Source: Osedax fenrisi (taxonomy: Eukaryota; Annelida; Polychaeta; Sabellida; Siboglinidae). From it: 64,000 nucleotides of DNA. The translations under genes and the position numbers were made by a program. Where the stretch lies: contig OZ025239.1 of assembly GCA_964019155.1 (NCBI GenBank), positions 8,668,263-8,732,262 of the forward strand, given 5' to 3'. This document shows, in pieces, positions 49,815 to 62,104 of the stretch (positions are counted from its first letter, which is position 1; each line of letters opens with the position of its first letter). The notes under the pieces were generated by a model. It saw nothing but the letters and a program-made list of their open reading frames with translations, searched no databases and had not been told where the DNA came from.

Positions 49815-49898
49815 AATTATTAATAAATACAATAACGGACTGAAATTATAAGTAGTACTACTTATAATTTCAGTCCGTTATTGTATTTATTAATAATT
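49815..49898. repeat. 84-bp perfect palindrome without spacer
   Basis: The centre is AAGTAGT|ACTACTT between 49856 and 49857. Both 42-base arms are exact inverted copies, including ACGGACTGAAATTATAAGTA. There is no loop. It begins about a dozen bases beyond the right end of the hAT element. Confidence 0.9.
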
Positions 49899-50204
49899 TA
49901 ATATATCACACACACACACACATATTCCCTGAAATGTGTACCTATACCTATAGCATTACCTATACCTGACATTATAATGATTATATTACTAATTGATTAA
50001 ATACTTCAACACATATTGAAACATCCCTGGTTCGTGTTAGATGCAGTTACAAAACAACAGTTTATATGACTTATATAATAGAGTTATATATATACATATA
50101 TATTTATATATATTTATATGATAAATATAACATCAGATATGGAATAAAGCCAATCTAAAATAACAATAACAATAATATAACAATATATATATATATATAT
50201 TGTT
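49899..50204. other. AT-rich stretch with (CA)n
   Basis: (CA)7 at about 49908-49922; a duplicated CCTATACCTATAGCATTACC / CCTATACC word near 49941. No gene was recognised. Confidence 0.5.
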
Positions 50205-50432
50205 AATATTGTTATTTTATGTTGGTGAAGATATCCATTCATAGGAACCTAGATGAAGTTTTCACTTAACCATTTCTTACCCGCTCTCATATTTAGGCAT
50301 CCATGCTTTTAGTCGATCATTTATTTAAACACAATTATATAATATCACTTCTGAATAATATTTTAAGATATATTTTAATGGTCCGGACGGGGCTTGAACC
50401 AGTGGCATACTGATTGTACTATATAACCTATA
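50205..50432 (-). mobile_element. tRNA-derived SINE, copy 3 (diverged)
   Basis: It shares CATCCATGYTTTTA, CGATCATTTA, ACACAATTATATAA, CACTTCT(A/G)AATAATATTTTAA and GGTCCGGAC with the other two copies. On the minus strand the B box is GGTTCAAGCC (50391-50400), an exact match to the pol III consensus. It is better preserved there than copy 1, but the A-box half of the head is lost. Confidence 0.75.
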
Positions 50433-51464
50433 TATATATATTAATTACGCGGTAATATATTTAACGTATTTAGAAAGTTACTTATGTATATTTACATTTT
50501 ATTGTCAAATTAACTTGTGTTGTAAAACTCCCAAACTGAATAATTGGTGAACATGGCATATATAATGAATATATAGGGTATGCCAGGTATTGTACACTAT
50601 TCACTTATAGGTGATTAGTATATATTATTTGTTTATATAATATAAATAATTTGTATACAAAATATTTTATTTTATTTAAATCTTGCCTGCTCTATCGTAA
50701 TATGAAATGTGATATACATGCATACACAATGTCACACCATATTGATTTATATTATACAACATTTATAGAACTTTGAATATATAATATATATGCTTTAAAA
50801 TTAAGAACATCATTAGTTAATAATGAAATATGTTAGTAGTAAAGTATAACATAATATTTTTTTTCCACCTCCAAGACCGTCATAATCGCAAATATGATAT
50901 AAATAATATTCCATTCTACGACTATTTTTCGTTTTATTGTAGAAGGATTTCTAAAATGTTGATGATTTCCAAAATTACATACATAATAATAAATAATAAT
51001 GACAATAATATATCTATAATTAAAAAAATTATATTATGTGAAAAAACTTAAATATAATATATTCAATTTTATTAAATTAATGTTCGAATATAAACCTTAT
51101 TGTATTTATTTATGGCTATATTTATTGTAATTACATGAAAATAGAGAGGCGATACTTAGTACAGCCTTATATATTATGTTTTAGGACACATAAGCCATGG
51201 AATAATGGCATAATGTTCTTAACGTATACACTACATATGTATATCTATATACCTACATATAGAATATTTACTATATTAATATATTAGTAAGGTAGTATAT
51301 TTATTCAATTAATAATCAATTACAAAATATTACATATATGTATATACTATAGTATTAAAATGATATTTCCCTGTCACTTTTTAGGAACGCTGTATACCCG
51401 ATCATCACGGGCATTGCCCACACAGTCATCACGTTTGTGAATATATAGTTATATAGTTATATAG

Positions 51465-51508
<44 letters not shown>

Positions 51509-52804
51509 TTAGTAATTCCATGAGATAATAATAAACACTTTTTTAATTGATATTATAAATTACTACTATTAAAATAGTCACTATAGACACTATATGTATG
51601 AACACTTTATTACAACCATTATCTTATTACAATTATTATATAACCACATTTATATATGTATTAATCAATTATAAATATTAATATTTGTAATATAAGTAAA
51701 TATGTTTATGATATATGATAAACATACTTATCGTTATACAGTGAAATCCGTTCCTACCTACGTGGTCGACAATGTCGTTATAGCAGTTCATCGTCTCGGT
51801 TGCAGAAATATATTTCAATTATTTTGTATCAATCATAATTAAAAAATTAGTCATTAATTAATTTAAAACATAATAAAATATATGTAAGAACATACATGAT
51901 GATCACTTATTAATTTGTTATATATATGTTTTAATATGTGTAATAAATATATAAACTCGTTTAATTTTAAATCTGTTTTATATTTCAAGATAAGATTTAA
52001 TTAAAATTATAATTATAATTTAATATATAGATATATAATATATAGATATATATTATCGAATGTTCATAATGACCCAAATACAATGCAATATCTGATACGA
52101 TAACTAAATATCATATTATATGAGTTAGCATAAATATGACTACAATATGCATTAATCATGCATATATAGAGCATTAGATATTAGTAAGCTTAGTCAAATA
52201 TATTATAATTAGCAAATCTCTAGAATTTATCACGAATATTTCCATTAAGGGTTTTTTACCAATGTTTTCATCACCTCTAGAAATCACAACAAAATCGAAT
52301 ATCGATAATATTATTATACAGATGATATCGAGTATATATCATTTAATTACTGATATCTTAAGGTGTATTAAACTATATTGAACTAATTCTATAGAATATT
52401 TATATCATTAATTTTTTATTAATTGTTCAATTTTGATTAGAATTGTTATCCGATGACATTTAAATAAAAGTATATTGCATTAGTTAATCAGAACTGAACT
52501 ACTCGACCTTGTACGGGCATTCTGGTATATATATATTAATATATTGATATATTGTATACAATTAATTAATTAATTGTTTAATCTCTACCGCAGTTAAACT
52601 AAAATATTAAATATTAAATAATCATATTATATATATATAATAGTAATATCAAATTGTAAGCATAATCATGGTAAACGAAGAATCGCTATGCTTATCTAGT
52701 TATTTACATTTTCCTAATGAACTACAATTATGAGGAGAAAAGTATAGTAAAAGTAAAATAAAAATAAATTAAAATGTTAAGAATTAAGGTTAGTAAAATA
52801 AATG

Positions 52805-52859
<55 letters not shown>

Positions 52860-53873
52860 TATAAATAATATATACAAAAAAATATATACAAAAGAACAAA
52901 ATTATAAATAAAATTAATTATTTAGTTTTCCATTAGAAAAACACATTATAAAAATGAGAGATATTAAATTTATATGATGAATAGCCAAGAGTAATAGAAA
53001 AATATGATGATATATGGTGTATCAACTTCGAGGATATTGTTCCTCAGGTCCAATGTATTATGCAACCCATATGTGTCAATAATAAGAACACTTCCAATAC
53101 TTGCCTCTCACTACAAGTAGAAGTACAATAGGAGTAATATTACAACATATATATCTTTTCCCAACACATAACACCCATACTAACACCAGCCACTCATTCA
53201 TAAAAAAATAGATTTAATGTTATTATAATAGATATATACATAAATAAAAAGTTTATTAAATTAGGTAATAAATAAGGTTATAATTACATATAAACATATA
53301 ATTATATAACATATATAAACAAAATATATAAATATAATAACAGTAAGACAAAACGACACGATACAAAAAAAACAAGAAATAAACGGAGAAGTAAAATACA
53401 AATAAAACATTGGATTATACGAGCCGTTGTAATGTTAATATAAATATATATTCCAATATCATTATAGCTAGATGGATGAAGTAGATCAATGGTATTTAAT
53501 AGGTTGAATAGTTATAAGTCATATAGATATGGTAACCAACATATGACTGATATATGGTGACTAATACAGTCCATGGGGAGATTGGTAATAATGATTCATA
53601 ACAATATTACTCGTATACGTATACGAGCTATTGTACAATACATTTAAGAATGAGTTGTTTAACATTAAACAAGGGTTAAGGGATAATGTTAATGCTTTTC
53701 TAATACGATACTGTTAACGAGATGATTTGTGATGTTGAGCTGAATTACAAATGGCGTATACTAAGTATTGAAATAAACACTACGAACATGTAGATACCCT
53801 TTATTGGTCACGTGACAATTATTTGTTTAATTATTATAACTGCAATAGTATACTAATATATAGTTATATTTAT

Positions 53874-53885
<12 letters not shown>
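50433..53885. other. AT-rich intergenic stretch
   Basis: No gene or known element was recognised. (TA)n lies at 51464-51505 (preceded by three TATAGTTA units) and 52807-52851. Confidence 0.45.
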
Positions 53886-53933
<48 letters not shown>

Positions 53934-53960
53934 ACGGCTACGTCCCGGCTTCGCCCAGGT
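53886..53960. repeat. (TA)n followed by CCCGGCTTCGCCC motif, second copy
   Basis: (TA)n at 53886-53930, then CAATACGGCTACGTCCCGGC and TTCGCCCAGG. It has the same arrangement as at 39794-39864. Confidence 0.6.
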
Positions 53961-54311
53961 GATAGTTTTTCCATTATATCATTATGTGATAATGTGATTC
54001 GATCCGAAGTTGACCACATATTCCACAACATCTTCTTACATATATGTGAAATAAATAAATAGTATCGATAGAAATTAGTGAATTTTAATAATAATTTTTA
54101 AATATCTGGATAACCGTTGCTTAAATTATCAATTTTAAATAATATAATAAGTAATTCAGTATTCTGAATTATCTTTTAATACGAATTTGGACCTATAAAT
54201 AGGAGCCACTTAACCTCGTCAAGGTATCGTATACTAAGTGGATTTTTACTCACATGGGCATTGTGAGTATTACAGGAATTTCAACCTCAAAGATTTATAT
54301 TAAACAATATG

Positions 54312-54387
54312 AGTGCTTTTTTCATTGTATTAGAGTGAGCTGATGTCTATAGACATCAGCTCACTCTAATACAATGAAAAAAGTACT
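54312..54387. repeat. 76-bp near-perfect palindrome without spacer
   Basis: The centre is ATGTCTA|TAGACAT between 54349 and 54350. The 34-base inner arms are exact (including GTATTAGAGTGAGCTGATGT); one G/T mismatch at 54315/54384 is followed by three more pairs. There is no loop. Confidence 0.9.
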
Positions 54388-54444
54388 ATAGCCGGTAGAT
54401 GTAGCGTTCTTGGTTATATTCATATAATACAATTACTACCGGTA

Positions 54445-55864
54445 TAGGGGAGAATACCCGAATATCGACACCCTAACAATTAATCACCATTACTTTATTA
54501 TTTCTCAATTAAATATTTCCAAATTTTATGTATTAAGTATTAAGGTATATACATATAATAGCTATTTTACAATTTAATTTAGTTTATTTAACTCTGAGAT
54601 AGCAGGGGTGTTGATATTACAGGCACTACCTCGAATACCGACACCTTGGCACATAATATCGACACCCTAAATATATCGATATTTAGATATACTATATATT
54701 ATTTAATATCCACTATCAAATCAGAATTAAATGCGCGTTACTTTTAGTTAACACACGAAATTCATACGTTGTTTTCATAGAATTAATTTTCGAAAATATT
54801 TAATATTTTATATTATATTATAAATATTAAGTTTGAAATTACTTAATTATAATTCTAATATTATACGTACATAGGATTTTTATATAATTTCTGAAAGACT
54901 ATTTAATTCCAAGTAGAAGCAATTATATGAGTATAATAATATAACATAGATACGTAAAATATGAGAGTAATTATTAGAGTAACCTAATTATTTTTCTAAA
55001 ATAAATAAAATAATTGTTATCATATAAATAAAATATTATTAACGTAAACGGTATACTTATATAATAATAGAACACCATTATAGGTAAACTGTTGTATTAT
55101 GAATTATAATAGAAATTAAAAATGAATATCAGTATTTATCTCTATATTCTAATTTTTTTATAATTAAATCATAACTATTTACATTATTATTAAATATAAA
55201 TATAACAAAATAAAAGTTAATTGGTCGAGTCGGCTAGCGAGGTGTATTAGTATTATTTTTGTTGCAAGAGGAGGGGGTTCGAATCACAGTCATGGCACAT
55301 TTTTTTTTCATCTTTTTACAATATATAATTATATTTTAATATATATAATATATGTATATATGTATATGTGTATATTATTAGGTATGTCTATTAATTTATG
55401 AATATTATCATATTGCACGCACATTATACATAAATAACGCTGATTGGTTATATAATTGAAAGGATGTCGATATTACGTGCAATTAGGGTGTCGGTATTAT
55501 GAAAATGTATGTTGCTTAGGTAAACATCAATCACTTTGTAACAAATTATGAAAAATATATTGTCTTTTCGGCACATTGTAAAATATTATTAGATCTATAC
55601 GATGTATTTAAAATATCTAAATTTTCAAATTATTGAGAATCGATATTGTACTTAAAAAATTTCATAAATTTAGAGTTGTAACGAAAAAATCAGTTTTTTT
55701 GTTTATAATATAAAAATATAAATATTAAAAGTTATACTTATATAAATTATAATTATATTGATTAACATTTCATACATTAATTATTTTTTGATTTGAATTA
55801 TATTTTAGGAGATATCTAGGGTTTCAATATTACGTACATATCGATATTAGAGCACTCTCCTCTA
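54445..55864. mobile_element. TA-flanked inverted-repeat element (1.42 kb), non-autonomous
   Basis: The ends are imperfect inverted repeats: left TAGGGGAGAATACCCGAATA; right, read inward, TAGAGGAGAGTGCTCTAATA. Both continue into TCGA. TA at each end could be the target duplication. The internal word (A)TA(C/T)CGACACC repeats at 54464, 54637 and 54658 on the plus strand and, inverted, at 55466 and 55489. No transposase frame was found. It is related to the 887-bp element at 34745 and the solo end at 18585. Confidence 0.6.
55222..55300 (+). ncRNA. tRNA-like segment (pseudo-tRNA or SINE head)
   Basis: TGGTCGAGTCGGCTAGCGAG resembles a pol III A box region and GGTTCGAATCAC matches the B box (GGTTCGANTCC) with one difference. 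The spacing of about 56 bases is long, like a tRNA with an extended variable arm. The flanks do not form a clear acceptor stem, so a working tRNA gene is unlikely. It lies inside the 1.42-kb TA-flanked element. Confidence 0.45.
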
Positions 55865-55989
55865 CATCAAATAAATCAAATTTATTATTTATTATTTCAT
55901 GTTGTAAAGCATGAAATAATGGTGAAGTTAATAAACAAATGTATTTGTTTTTTGCGAGAACTTCCCAATCATCATATTCTAGATAAGAT

Positions 55990-56850
55990 GGATTCTCATG
56001 AGTACAAAAATGTAAATATAAATAATTAAGATGTAAAGAATAAAACTATGTATCAATAAATCAAGTTACAAATAAATTATGTAAAGAATAAAAAATATGT
56101 ATCAATAAGTCAAGATTAAAAATAAAAGATGTAAAGTTATATAAAAAAAATTACAGAAATAAGTTGAATTCTGAATGCCAAACTATAAAAGGAATAGAAT
56201 AGTTAAACAGTTACAAATGAAAACAAAATATAAACTAAAACAAATAAGCTGAAGGTTTAATAAATAATACCCGTAAACAATAATAAAAGTAGATAATCAA
56301 TTGTATAATTGATTTTATATTTTGATAAAAGATGTTTTTTTAATATTTTTTTAAAGTTTTTTATATACATTTTTGTAAATAATAATTTATTTAGACATCA
56401 ATTATTCCATGTTTAGGGCTTTTAAATGATAATGATTTATGATGATGGCTTAATTTAAATAAGATAATTTGAAATTATGAAAAGTATTTTTGTATAAATT
56501 ATATATCTAGGAAATAATAATGATATTATGCTTGCAAGCCCATGGGCATTTCTTTAAATGTACATTGTGCATTGTGTATTAATACAGTGCTTTTATAAGT
56601 TATTAAATCTTTAAATTTTAATATATTAGAACATATAAATAAATTGTTAGTATTTGTGAAAATAAAAATATTATTGACAATTTTAAAGATATTTTATTTA
56701 CAATTCAAACAGCATTTTTTGAAGAGTTTAAATACATTGAAGATTATTATTAAAACTATTTCCCCAAATTTGAGCCAAAAACTATGCCGTATAAATATAT
56801 GTATAAATATATATTATAAATATATAAATATAAATTTCCTAATATATATA
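55990..56850 (-). pseudogene. Jockey/CR1-like LINE 3' end with repeated 3' UTR
   Basis: Minus-strand pieces from about 56800 include a TLQKMLFEL-like block, LKFKDLITYKSTVLIHNAQC (about 56615-56560), then LSFKSPKHGIIDV (about 56430-56395). They correspond to the LQKRAIR, LxxxDLxxYKTxxxxYKA and GPKLWN blocks at the C-terminus of jockey-like LINEs. Downstream, the 3' UTR holds two copies of ATGTAAAGAATAAAA plus TATGTATCAATAARTCAAG (56032 and 56089), a 57-base direct repeat. The copy is 5'-truncated. Confidence 0.6.
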
Positions 56851-57054
56851 TAGTATTTTAGTTTTAAATATTGATGTTATATATATCTACGCAGACTTGC
56901 GGCCTTTGGAGGTCTATAACTGTCCGGAAATCAATAAAAAGAATCCCGAAATAAGCAAGTAATCAGATAAGCACATACTTCTACGTAAACTTGCTGACTT
57001 TGGATGAATATGATATGGCAATAATGCAGATTATCATATATATATAAATATATG

Positions 57055-57115
<61 letters not shown>

Positions 57116-57243
57116 ATAAATGTATTTATATATATAAATTTCCTAATATATATATAGTATTTTAGTTTTAAATATTGATGTTATATATATATCTACGCAG
57201 ACTTGCGGCCTTTAGATGAATACGAGATTGTAGCTATGCAGAA

Positions 57244-57287
<44 letters not shown>

Positions 57288-57448
57288 ATAAATGTATAAA
57301 TATATATATATATATTTATACATATATTTATATATATATATAAATTTCCTAATATATATATAGTATTTTAGTTTTAAATATTGATGTTATATATATATCT
57401 ACGCAGACTTGCGGCCTTTGGATGAATACGAGATGGCAGCTATGTAGA

Positions 57449-57487
<39 letters not shown>

Positions 57488-57600
57488 ATATTTGTATAAA
57501 TATATATATATATATTTATACATATATTTATATATATAAATTTCCTAATATATATATAGTATTTTAGTTTTAAATATTGATGTTACATATTTATATGATA
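56820..57600 (+). repeat. Tandem LINE end-modules with (TA)n, left of the full copy
   Basis: The module AAATTTCCTAATATATATAT, then AGTATTTTAGTTTTAAATAT and TGATGTTA occurs at about 56834, 57137, 57343 and 57538. Three of the four are followed by TCTACGCAGACTTGCGGCCT (56888, 57191, 57399). One 3'-end module (AACTGTCCGGAAATCAATAA, about 56919) matches the end of the LINE at 57600-60590. (TA)n spacers separate the modules (57059-57108, 57250-57279, 57453-57480). Confidence 0.85.
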
Positions 57601-60595
57601 CATATATCTTGTGTTGTGGTACGATTAAGTATATGGATTTTAGATTATAGTGCTGTTTAATCTTGCTTCAACCACTAGCTAGCCTTGTAAATCAAAAAGA
57701 AAGGCCGAGTGAATAAGCACTTTCCTGTTGGTTTTATAATTATTCAGGTCAAGACTCCCACGGTGCCTCCAAGCCGCACAGCACGGTAACTGGATCATCG
57801 GTACCACGCTAAACTGTGGGGGGTATAAGAGAAATTAACTCGGACTCCAAATATTTCTGCTGCCTTGTAGTAATGCTTTTTTAAGAAAAGGCCAAGAGAA
57901 TGTAACTTTGATATAAAACACACTGTTATAGTAGTTGCGCCCATAACAGTATCTAGCAAAAGAAAGACAAGCATGACAACTACAACTAACAACTCTAGGG
58001 TTAAAGTCCCTAACAAAACCATACCGCCTACCGAAACGATCTCCAAGAAGTATGACGGATCTACTCCAAACTCGAAAGGAATGGTAAATCCCGAGAAACG
58101 TGTAGGTGCGATGGCCAAACTATTAAAATGCAAACAAGAAATTATCATCTCAATTATAAATGTTAGAAAAATCAGAGAAGAACATACAAAAATATAATTA
58201 AAGTATAACTTTTAGTACCATAATATAGATATTCTAGGAATACAAGAGCATAGAATTATACACGACGAAAAAGTTAGATACAAGACAATCTGAAGAAGCA
58301 TATTTGTAACGACATCAGCCTGGAGAAAAAAATAGGGTGCAGCCACTAGAGGCATTGGTATCTTGTTAAATAATAGATCATAAAGCTCATTGAGTGAAAT
58401 TATATCACATACAGATCGTATACTGATCAGTACATTCAAAGGAAATCATGCTACTTCTATTATTATCATTTACTCACTCACAAATTCCTGCGAAGATAAA
58501 GTTATAGGTAGATTCTATGAAGAACTTAGAGGATCTATAGAAAGTATACCGCAACACAATGTGCTTGCTATCATCGGGCACTTCAATGCACGTATTGGGA
58601 AGGACGATGGTACATTCACTTATCATCAACACACAAACAGAAATGGGTCACTGCTGCTATATATTGTTAATGAAAAACAATTAGTGGTTACTAATACCTC
58701 TTTTCAAAAGAAGATGAATAAAATGTGGACCTACATGGACCTAAGTGGAAGAAAATACCAATTTGACTATATCCTGATTAGAAAGAAATGGAGAAATAGT
58801 AACACTAATGTTGAGGCGTACACTACTGTACGCCGTACAGTGGCTTCTCACGTACATGTTAAGACCATAGAATCATATCATCAAAGATTAGACTAAGCTT
58901 ATTATCCAACAGAAATACTCTTCCTAGAAAAATACCATATAACTAGCTTTTATTTAAATCAGACAAATCACTGCAATACAAATATACAGTAGAAATAAAC
59001 AACCTATTCCATTTTCTGGATGGTGAAGATATCTCAGAAGCATACGAGCGTTTCATAAAAGTAAATTAATGAGTTGCAAGTGAAATATTTACTATCAAAC
59101 CAAATAAAGTAAATATCTGCCCATCCACTGATGAAACTGGTAATAAAGCCAGACAAGACACATATAAGGCATGCAAAACGTATGAAGATAAAGAAATGAT
59201 ACCAATAAGCATAATAATACAGAATCAAGAAATAATCTCTACACAGATTATAAAAACATTTCCATTAGTACCTTAGAGGAGAAGGTCGAACAAATATAAA
59301 ACGCTGATATAAACAGAAATTACCTACTCAGCTGGGAACTAATAAACGAAATCACCGGAAGAAAATCTACTCAAAAAGGTATGATAAATGGAAGAAATAA
59401 GAAAGAACGACTACAAACATGGTACAATCATTTTCAATGCTTACTATGCAGTCCATCTGAAATAGAGGAGGATGAAAACCTATAATCGTATGATAATGAA
59501 TAGAATTAGACTGTACCTGGATTGTCATCTGATAAAAAATCAGAACTGTTTCAGAAGTGGAAGAACAACTACTAATAATATACTCTAAGGAGACTGATAG
59601 AAGGAGTAAAGGAAAATAATATTGAAGCTATACTTATTTTCATTGACTTTAAGAAAGCTTTTGATACAGTTCATAGAAAAATACTGCTAATACTAAAAGC
59701 ATATGGAATACCGGAAGAGTTTGTGAATGCTATCAGTATAAATATATGAAGATACGTCTTCCAAAGTCATAACACCGAACGGAGAGACGGAAACATTCAG
59801 TATTCAGGAAAGCAGAGGAGATGCTAAGAATAATCGAGCTATCAGCAAAATGTATAGGACTAAGCATGAATATAGGCAAGACAAAGTACATACCATACAA
59901 CAACAACCAACAGCTTGATATCAATACTATAGATGGAACATATCTGAAAGAGTTGAAGATTTCAAATATCTCGGGGCATGGGTAAAAAATCAGAAAAGCG
60001 CAAGCTTGGAGAACCTGCCACCAGATAGGAAAAATATGGAATTAAAAACTCAGTAGAAATTTCAAAATTAGGCTAATGATTATAACTGTTGAATCCGTTC
60101 TGTTATACAGCTGTGAAACATGGACCCTAACAAACTCACTACTAAAAAAGCTGCATGGAACATATACAAAAATTCTGAGAATGGTTTTAAATATCCACTG
60201 GACACATAAAATCAAGAATGAAATACTATATGGGACACTAGAAATATTATCGAACAAGATTAGAAGAAGAAGAAGACTAAAGTTTACCGGCCTTTGCCTA
60301 TGAAGAGAAGATGATGTAGTTTCGGATATGGTTCTGTGGCAGCCAATCCATGGAACTAGAAGGCGAGGAAGACAACCTGATTCATACATAAAGACTCTGG
60401 AGCGTGATACTGGTCTACGAAAAAATGATCTACGAGCGGCTATGATGAATCGTGATGTTTGGAAGTCTATAACTGTCCGGAAATCAATAAAAAGAATCCC
60501 GAAATAAGCAAGTAATCAGATAAGCACATACTTCTACGTAGAATTGCGGACTGTGGATGAATATGAGATGGCAGCGATGCAGATTATCATATATA
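57600..60595 (+). pseudogene. RTE-like LINE, near full length but with catalytic core deleted
   Basis: A 5' UTR with AAGACTCCCACGGTGCCTCC (57751) leads to an endonuclease. Its blocks include ATRGIGILLNN (58345) and ILISTFKGN, then IIGHFNARIGKDDGTFTYH (58573; usual GDFNA has GHFNA) and WTYMDLSGRKYQFDYILIRK. The linker ends near GRKSTQKG (59360). The RT has a NCFRSGRTTTNNIL block, then IFIDFKKAFDTVHRKILL (59638) and KAYGIPEEFV. The sequence then jumps near 59810 directly to AEEMLRIIELSAKCIGLSMN, so the GVLQG and FADD blocks are deleted. The C-terminal part has FKYLGAW, VLLYSCETWTLTNSLL (60092), RMVLNIHW and finally MMNRDVWKSITVRKSI. The 3' UTR ends GATGCAGATTATC and then (TA)n. Several stops and shifts are present. 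Confidence 0.85.
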
Positions 60596-60815
60596 TATAT
60601 ATATATGTATAAATGCTTCAACTATATATATATACATTTATACATATATATAGTATAATATATATACATATATAAATGTATATATATATAGTTGAAGCAT
60701 AACTGTCCGGAAATCAATAAAAAGAATCCCGAAATAAGCAAGTAATCAGATAAGCACATACTTCTACGTAGAATTGCGGACTGTGGATGAATATGAGATG
60801 GCAGCGATGCAGATT

Positions 60816-60856
<41 letters not shown>

Positions 60857-61162
60857 AAATGTATATATATATGTATAAATGCTTCAACTATATATATATA
60901 TATATATATACATTTATACATATATATATATATATATATATATATGATCTACGAGCGGCTATGATGAATCGTGATGTTTGGAAGTCTATAACTGTCCGGA
61001 AATCAATAAAAAGAATCCCGAAATAAGCAAGTAATCAGATAAGCACATACTTCTACGTAGAATTGCGGACTGTGGATGAATATGAGATGGCAGCGATGCA
61101 GATTATCATATATATATATATATATATATGTATAAATGCTTCAACTATATATATATACATTT

Positions 61163-61226
<64 letters not shown>

Positions 61227-61228
61227 AA

Positions 61229-61290
<62 letters not shown>

Positions 61291-61432
61291 AAATGTATAT
61301 ATATATAGTTGAAGCATAACTGTCCGGAAATCAATAAAAAGAATCCCGAAATAAGCAAGTAATCAGATAAGCACATACTTCTACGTAGAATTGCGGACTG
61401 TGGATGAATATGAGATGGCAGCGATGCAGATT

Positions 61433-61479
<47 letters not shown>

Positions 61480-61532
61480 AAATGTATATATATATATGTA
61501 TAAATGCTTCAACTATATATATATATACATTT

Positions 61533-61582
<50 letters not shown>

Positions 61583-61584
61583 AA

Positions 61585-61644
<60 letters not shown>

Positions 61645-61655
61645 AAATGTATTTA
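60440..61655 (+). repeat. Tandem array of LINE 3'-end modules with (TA)n spacers
   Basis: The segment from AACTGTCCGGAAATCAATAA to GATGCAGATTATC recurs at 60472, 60701, 60988 and 61317, nearly identical each time. The third copy is longer and carries the last codons of the LINE (from GATCTACGAGCGGC, 60946). Spacers are (TA)n mixed with GTATAAATGCTTCAACTATA and its inverted form. At 60613-60700 two such arms face each other. The longest pure TA runs are 61165-61221, 61232-61284 and 61587-61640. Confidence 0.92.
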
Positions 61656-62100
61656 TATATATAGTATTTTAGTTTTAAATATTGATGTTACATATTTCTA
61701 TGATACATATATCTTGTGTTGTGGTACGGTTAAGTATATGGATTTTAGACTATAGTGCTGTTTAATCTTGCTTCAACCACTATCTAGCCTTGTCTATCTA
61801 AAATAAAGGCCGAGTGAATAAAAACTTTCCTGTTGGTTTTATAGTTCTTCAGGTCAAGACTCCCACGGTGCCTCCAAGCCGCACAGCACGGTAACTGGAT
61901 CATCGGTACCACGCTAAACTGTGGGGGATCTAAGCAGAGGAGATGTTAAGAAGAATCGAGCTATCAGCAAAATGTATAGGACTAAGCATGAATACAGGCA
62001 AGAAAAAGTACACGTCATACAACAACAACCAACAGTTTTATATCAAGACTATAGATGGAACATATCTGAAAAGAATTGAAGATTTCAAATATCTCTACTA
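61656..62100 (+). pseudogene. Second copy of the same LINE: 5' UTR joined to RT C-terminal part
   Basis: 61656-61927 repeats the 5' UTR of the copy at 57600 (AGTATTTTAGTTTTAAATAT through CACGCTAAACTGTGGGGG). It then jumps at about 61930 to AAGCAGAGGAGATGTTAAGA. This corresponds to position 59811 of the first copy and continues through AACATATCTGAAA to about 62100. Endonuclease and most of the RT are missing. It has the same orientation as the neighbouring copy. Confidence 0.85.
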
Positions 62101-62104
62101 AATG

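Noticed and set aside
57795..58148. Minus-strand 117-codon frame
   Set aside because: Antisense to the RTE-like LINE 5' region; hydrophobic composition only reflects the opposite strand.
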